Assembly: GCA_012839345.1 (NCBI GenBank)
Contig: DUNN01000028.1
Span: 1 to 64,000 of the forward strand
Direction: 5' to 3'
From: Clostridiales bacterium
Lineage (GTDB): Bacteria; Bacillota; Clostridia; Oscillospirales; Acutalibacteraceae
Length of the DNA stretch: 64,000 bases
In this document: piece by piece, positions 61,411-64,000 of the stretch
Layout: each line of letters starts with the position of its first letter
Numbering within the stretch: position 1 is the first letter of the stretch
The notes under the pieces: generated by a model
What the model saw: only the letters and a program-made list of their open reading frames with translations
What the model was told of the DNA's origin: nothing
The model's database searches: none
Translations under genes and position numbers: made by a program

Positions 61411-62589
61411 TTATAGTGTAAAGCCGGAAAGACCGGCCTGTGTTGTTCCGACCGGAATTTCCAGCAGTTCTGTTTTGGAATTGTCCAGTTTACCGGCCAT
61501 CGCCTTCTGCGGCTCGTCCATTTTCCCGCAGTACAGGATTTTAAGTTCCACGTTGTTTTCCGGTTCGCTGCGGAATCTGGTCAGCTCATCCGTCAGCATT
61601 CCGGTAATGTAAATTACATGGGGATATTTTTCCATAGAGTTCTCTACGGCGGAAAGAAACGAATAGGGTTTGCTATGGTAAGAGCGTGCCCCCAGCAGCG
61701 CATGAAACACGGCGGCCTGGTCATCACCGGTTTCAATCCGTGTTTCGGAATAACCGGATTCCCCGTACCAACCGATGCTGTGGACGATTTCTCGATCCAG
61801 CAGGAACGCCGAAAACGAGGCCAGCGTTTCCACGACGGTGTCTAAAGCATCCATGTCGGCGGCCATTAACTCTGCCAATACAAGCACCCTGCTGTCGGTC
61901 GGCAGGCTGAACTCCTTGACCATCAGCTCGTCCAGGCGGGTGCTAAGCTTCCAATGGATGCTCCGCAGCCGGTCCCCTTCGCGGTAGGTTCTAATCTGAA
62001 AGAGCTCAGACGGGTCATCACCAGGCTTTATCTTCGAATAGGTGCTGCTTTCCAGCCCGGAATGGTCGGAACGGTCGTCGAACTGTGCGTCGGGAAGCAT
62101 GGCGAGCGGGGCGGCGTAACAGACTGCCGAAATCTCCGGTTTCCGCTTGATGCGGAAAATCCCGAGATAATCATAAAAAATCAGGGCGGAAAGTTCCGTA
62201 GTGATTTTTCCGCAGTATTGGGAGGACAGTTGGTATTCCACCGTGCGCTTCGGCCCGGTTCCCACGGGAAGGCTCAGCGTTTCTTTGCGCTTTTCCCCGC
62301 AAAGGGAGTTTTCACAGGTAAACCGAAGCTCCGCCTGCGCAATGGGAAGAATAGATTCGTTTTTCATCGTGATGCGCAGCGGAAAAACATCGTTTTTCAA
62401 CACAAATGGCGTGCCGGTTTCCATGTGCACTTCAGTTTTGCATACGGCAAGAACCGTAAGCAGAAACGATACCACCGGAAGAAGCAGCAGCAGTGCCAGC
62501 AGAAAAAAAGACAGGTATCCTGTGAAAAAAAGGTAAAACAGTAGCGCTGCGGCGAGTGCCATTGTGTAAAAAAATCGGTATCGAAACAT
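61411..62589 (-). CDS. DUF58 domain membrane protein
   Basis: The 392-residue protein has two N-terminal helices (about 8-45), a beta-rich middle region, and the DUF58 motif IKPGDDPSELFQIRTYREGDRLRSIHWKLSTRLDELMVKEF (about 185-225), followed by a von Willebrand A-like half. DUF58 proteins are thought to work with MoxR ATPases. The start is 8 bp after the moxR stop and the stop is 14 bp before the transglutaminase gene, so the three form an operon. Confidence 0.92.
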   Translation of the reverse strand: MFRYRFFYTMALAAALLFYLFFTGYLSFFLLALLLLLPVVSFLLTVLAVCKTEVHMETGTPFVLKNDVFPLRITMKNESILPIAQAELRFTCENSLCGEKRKETLSLPVGTGPKRTVEYQLSSQYCGKITTELSALIFYDYLGIFRIKRKPEISAVCYAAPLAMLPDAQFDDRSDHSGLESSTYSKIKPGDDPSELFQIRTYREGDRLRSIHWKLSTRLDELMVKEFSLPTDSRVLVLAELMAADMDALDTVVETLASFSAFLLDREIVHSIGWYGESGYSETRIETGDDQAAVFHALLGARSYHSKPYSFLSAVENSMEKYPHVIYITGMLTDELTRFRSEPENNVELKILYCGKMDEPQKAMAGKLDNSKTELLEIPVGTTQAGLSGFTL

Positions 62590-62597
62590 GGGGCACC

Positions 62598-63536
62598 TCA
62601 GCGCGCCGCAATGGAAGGCGCGGCCACATCGTTTAAAATGCTGCTCAGCACCGCCTGTGCGGTGGTTCCGCTGATTTTTGCCTGTGCGCTCAGCAGAATG
62701 CGGTGCTCAATCACATCCCGAAAGACCAACTGCACGTCCTTCGGCACAACGTAATCCCTTCCGGAAAGATAGGCTGCCGCCTGCGCCATTTTGGTGAGGG
62801 CGATGGAACCACGCGGACTTGCGCCGAGGCGAATCATTTCGTTTGTGCGGGTGGCGGCAGTCAACTGGGCAATGTAGCGGTATACGTCTTCCGAAAGGTA
62901 AACCGCGTCCGTTTCTTCCTGCATGCCGATTACATCGTTTGCGTCCGCAATTTTACGAACGGATTCCAGCGGGTCGGCCTCATGCTTGCGCCGCAGAATC
63001 TCCATTTCGTCCTGTAAATCAGGGTAGCCCATATTCAGGCGAATCATAAAACGGTCCAGCTGGGACTCCGGCAGAAGCTGGGTCCCCGCGGAACCGACCG
63101 GATTTTGTGTTGCGATAACGATGTAGGGCTTTGGCACACTGTGCTTGATGCCGTCCACGGTCATGCTGCCCTCTTCCATGACCTCCAGCAGCGCGGACTG
63201 CGTTTTACTGGAAGTACGGTTGATTTCATCCGCAAGAAAAAGGTTGCACAGCGCCGCGCCGGGCTTATACTCCAGAGAGCCGGTTTCCTTGTTGTACACG
63301 GAAAAGCCGGTCACGTCCGTCGGCATTACATCGGGCGTGAACTGCAGCCGTTTGCAGTCCAGGGAAAGCGCTTTGGAAAGCGCCAGCGCAAGCGTAGTTT
63401 TTCCGACGCCGGGGATATCCTCCAGAAGAATATGGCCGCGCGCCAGGATCACCATCAAGACTTTGGCGATGACCGCGTCTTTTCCGACAACCGCCTTTTT
63501 TACTTCGTTGATGATTTCCAGTGCCTTTTTTTGCAT
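62598..63536 (-). CDS. MoxR family AAA+ ATPase
   Basis: The 312-residue ATPase has Walker A LEDIPGVGKTTLA (about 38-50), Walker B LFLADEINRTSSKTQSALLEVMEEG, sensor 1 ATQNPVGSAGTQLLPESQLDRFM, and the C-terminal lid with GASPRGSIAL. MoxR ATPases act as chaperones that fit cofactors or activate partner proteins, commonly with DUF58 and transglutaminase partners. It is the first gene of the operon, with a perfect promoter 120-150 bp upstream. AGGAA precedes the ATG. Confidence 0.95.
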   Translation of the reverse strand: MQKKALEIINEVKKAVVGKDAVIAKVLMVILARGHILLEDIPGVGKTTLALALSKALSLDCKRLQFTPDVMPTDVTGFSVYNKETGSLEYKPGAALCNLFLADEINRTSSKTQSALLEVMEEGSMTVDGIKHSVPKPYIVIATQNPVGSAGTQLLPESQLDRFMIRLNMGYPDLQDEMEILRRKHEADPLESVRKIADANDVIGMQEETDAVYLSEDVYRYIAQLTAATRTNEMIRLGASPRGSIALTKMAQAAAYLSGRDYVVPKDVQLVFRDVIEHRILLSAQAKISGTTAQAVLSSILNDVAAPSIAAR

Positions 63537-63656
63537 GAACGGTTCCTGCTGCCTTTCTGGGAATTCAAGATAAAATCAATCTTTTCCCGCACCGGTAAAC
63601 CGTCTTGCACGGGAAAATCCTGACTTTATTTTTCGGTCCCTTCTTTATTACGAATT

Positions 63657-63685
63657 ATTATAAAGGAATTGTATTAATATTTCAA
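63657..63685 (-). promoter_or_regulatory. Promoter of the moxR operon
   Basis: On the minus strand TTGAAA (plus 63680-63685) and TATAAT (plus 63657-63662) are separated by 17 bp. Confidence 0.88.
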
Positions 63686-63817
63686 TTACAAGTATTAACA
63701 AGAATCATTCGGTGGTTCCGGTGTGATAAAAATCCCGGAACAAGAAGCCTGTAAACTCATATTTCAAGTTTTATTTAGTATTGATTTTCATTTTTCTTGC
63801 AAAGCCATTTCTTTTCC

Positions 63818-63846
63818 TTGAAAAATGCCTGAAAAGATTCTAAGAT
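63818..63846 (+). promoter_or_regulatory. Promoter of the Sir2 gene
   Basis: TTGAAA (63818-63823) and TAAGAT (63841-63846) are 17 bp apart, about 75 bp before the ATG. Confidence 0.75.
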
Positions 63847-63921
63847 AAAAGAAAAGCAACAGCATCGGAATCAAAACCGGAACAAAACTTTTTATTTTAT
63901 GGTTTATGGGAGGTATATTAC

Positions 63922-64000
63922 ATGGAGTCTGGTTTGGAACAGCTTCAGAAAATGATCGACCAAAGCAGTCGGATTGTATTTTTTGGCGGAGCGGGTGTTT
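63922..64000 (+). CDS. Sir2-family NAD-dependent protein deacylase, 3'-truncated
   Basis: Only 26 codons are inside the window: MESGLEQLQKMIDQSSRIVFFG followed by GAGV. The IVFFGGAGV end is the start of the sirtuin NAD-binding motif (GAGxS-x-GIPDFR in the family). Sirtuins remove acetyl or acyl groups from lysines using NAD. GGGAGG lies 9 bp before the ATG and a promoter is upstream. The rest of the gene, including the catalytic His, lies outside. Confidence 0.8.
   Translation, partial: MESGLEQLQKMIDQSSRIVFFGGAGV

Larger units (their letters stand above)
63537..63921. other. Divergent intergenic region with two promoters
   Basis: The ~385 bp between moxR (minus) and the Sir2 gene (plus) hold one promoter for each direction. 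A TTTTCCCG/CGGGAAAA inverted repeat (63582-63617) lies in the moxR leader. No gene is supported. Confidence 0.6.

Overview
The window is a stretch of chromosome from an endospore-forming, strictly anaerobic low-to-mid-GC Firmicute, most likely a clostridial member of the Oscillospiraceae/Ruminococcaceae type. The evidence is an alpha/beta small acid-soluble spore protein, a SleL-type LysM-GH18 cortex hydrolase, SpoVD- and SpoVE-like cell-wall proteins, a flavin reductase fused to rubredoxin, a two-gene transketolase, Gram-positive Shine-Dalgarno sites and many sigma-A promoters with 17-bp spacers. The species call is an inference; no rRNA is present.

Layout. 1-1.3 kb: right end of a prophage (endolysin, holin) abutting tRNA-Trp. 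1.4-4.1 kb: rpsU, yqeG, aroQ, efp and an acidic zinc-ribbon protein. 4.1-7.5 kb: a Crp/Fnr regulator and an NMT1/SsuA-like ABC importer of unknown substrate. 7.6-13 kb: a CapD-type sugar dehydratase, thymidine kinase, a NodB deacetylase, small unknowns, a SASP and a BofC-like protein. 13-19.2 kb: PBP1A and hom-thrB-lysC. 19.3-31 kb: accessory single genes, including an NlpC-like protein, two small odd proteins, a MarR/MFS efflux pair, an L,D-transpeptidase, rhodanese, pta, SleL, nth, traX and glyA. 31-39.7 kb: rarA, rubredoxin-flavoprotein, LysR, an asymmetric heterodimeric ABC exporter and split transketolase. 39.7-52.8 kb: the division and cell-wall cluster mraZ-rsmH-ftsL-spoVD-(unknown)-mraY-ftsW-murG-murA-ftsQ-ftsZ, which lacks all Mur ligases. 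52.8-58.8 kb: corA, a lone fumarase beta subunit, a CDF exporter, CIRCE-controlled htpG and a frameshifted zinc-ribbon gene. 58.8-63.6 kb: a moxR-DUF58-transglutaminase operon on the minus strand. The window closes with the start of a Sir2 deacetylase.

Main points from the hunt. (1) A short upstream ORF with a perfect ribosome site, starting Met-Asn-Pro-Asp-Pro, precedes and overlaps corA; it resembles the Mg2+-sensing leader peptide MgtL. (2) Four dispersed near-perfect hairpins at 3' ends of genes share a GCTGCAAAATGA-like core. One 3' arm is complementary over 17 nt to the ribosome site and start codon of the SASP gene. (3) A 5' leader with mutually exclusive hairpins precedes the lone fumarase beta subunit. 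(4) The division cluster has a small Mur-ligase-like gene where murE/murF are expected. (5) lysC has an internal start with a perfect Shine-Dalgarno, predicting an alpha/beta aspartokinase. All product names come from reading motifs by eye; no database search was possible.
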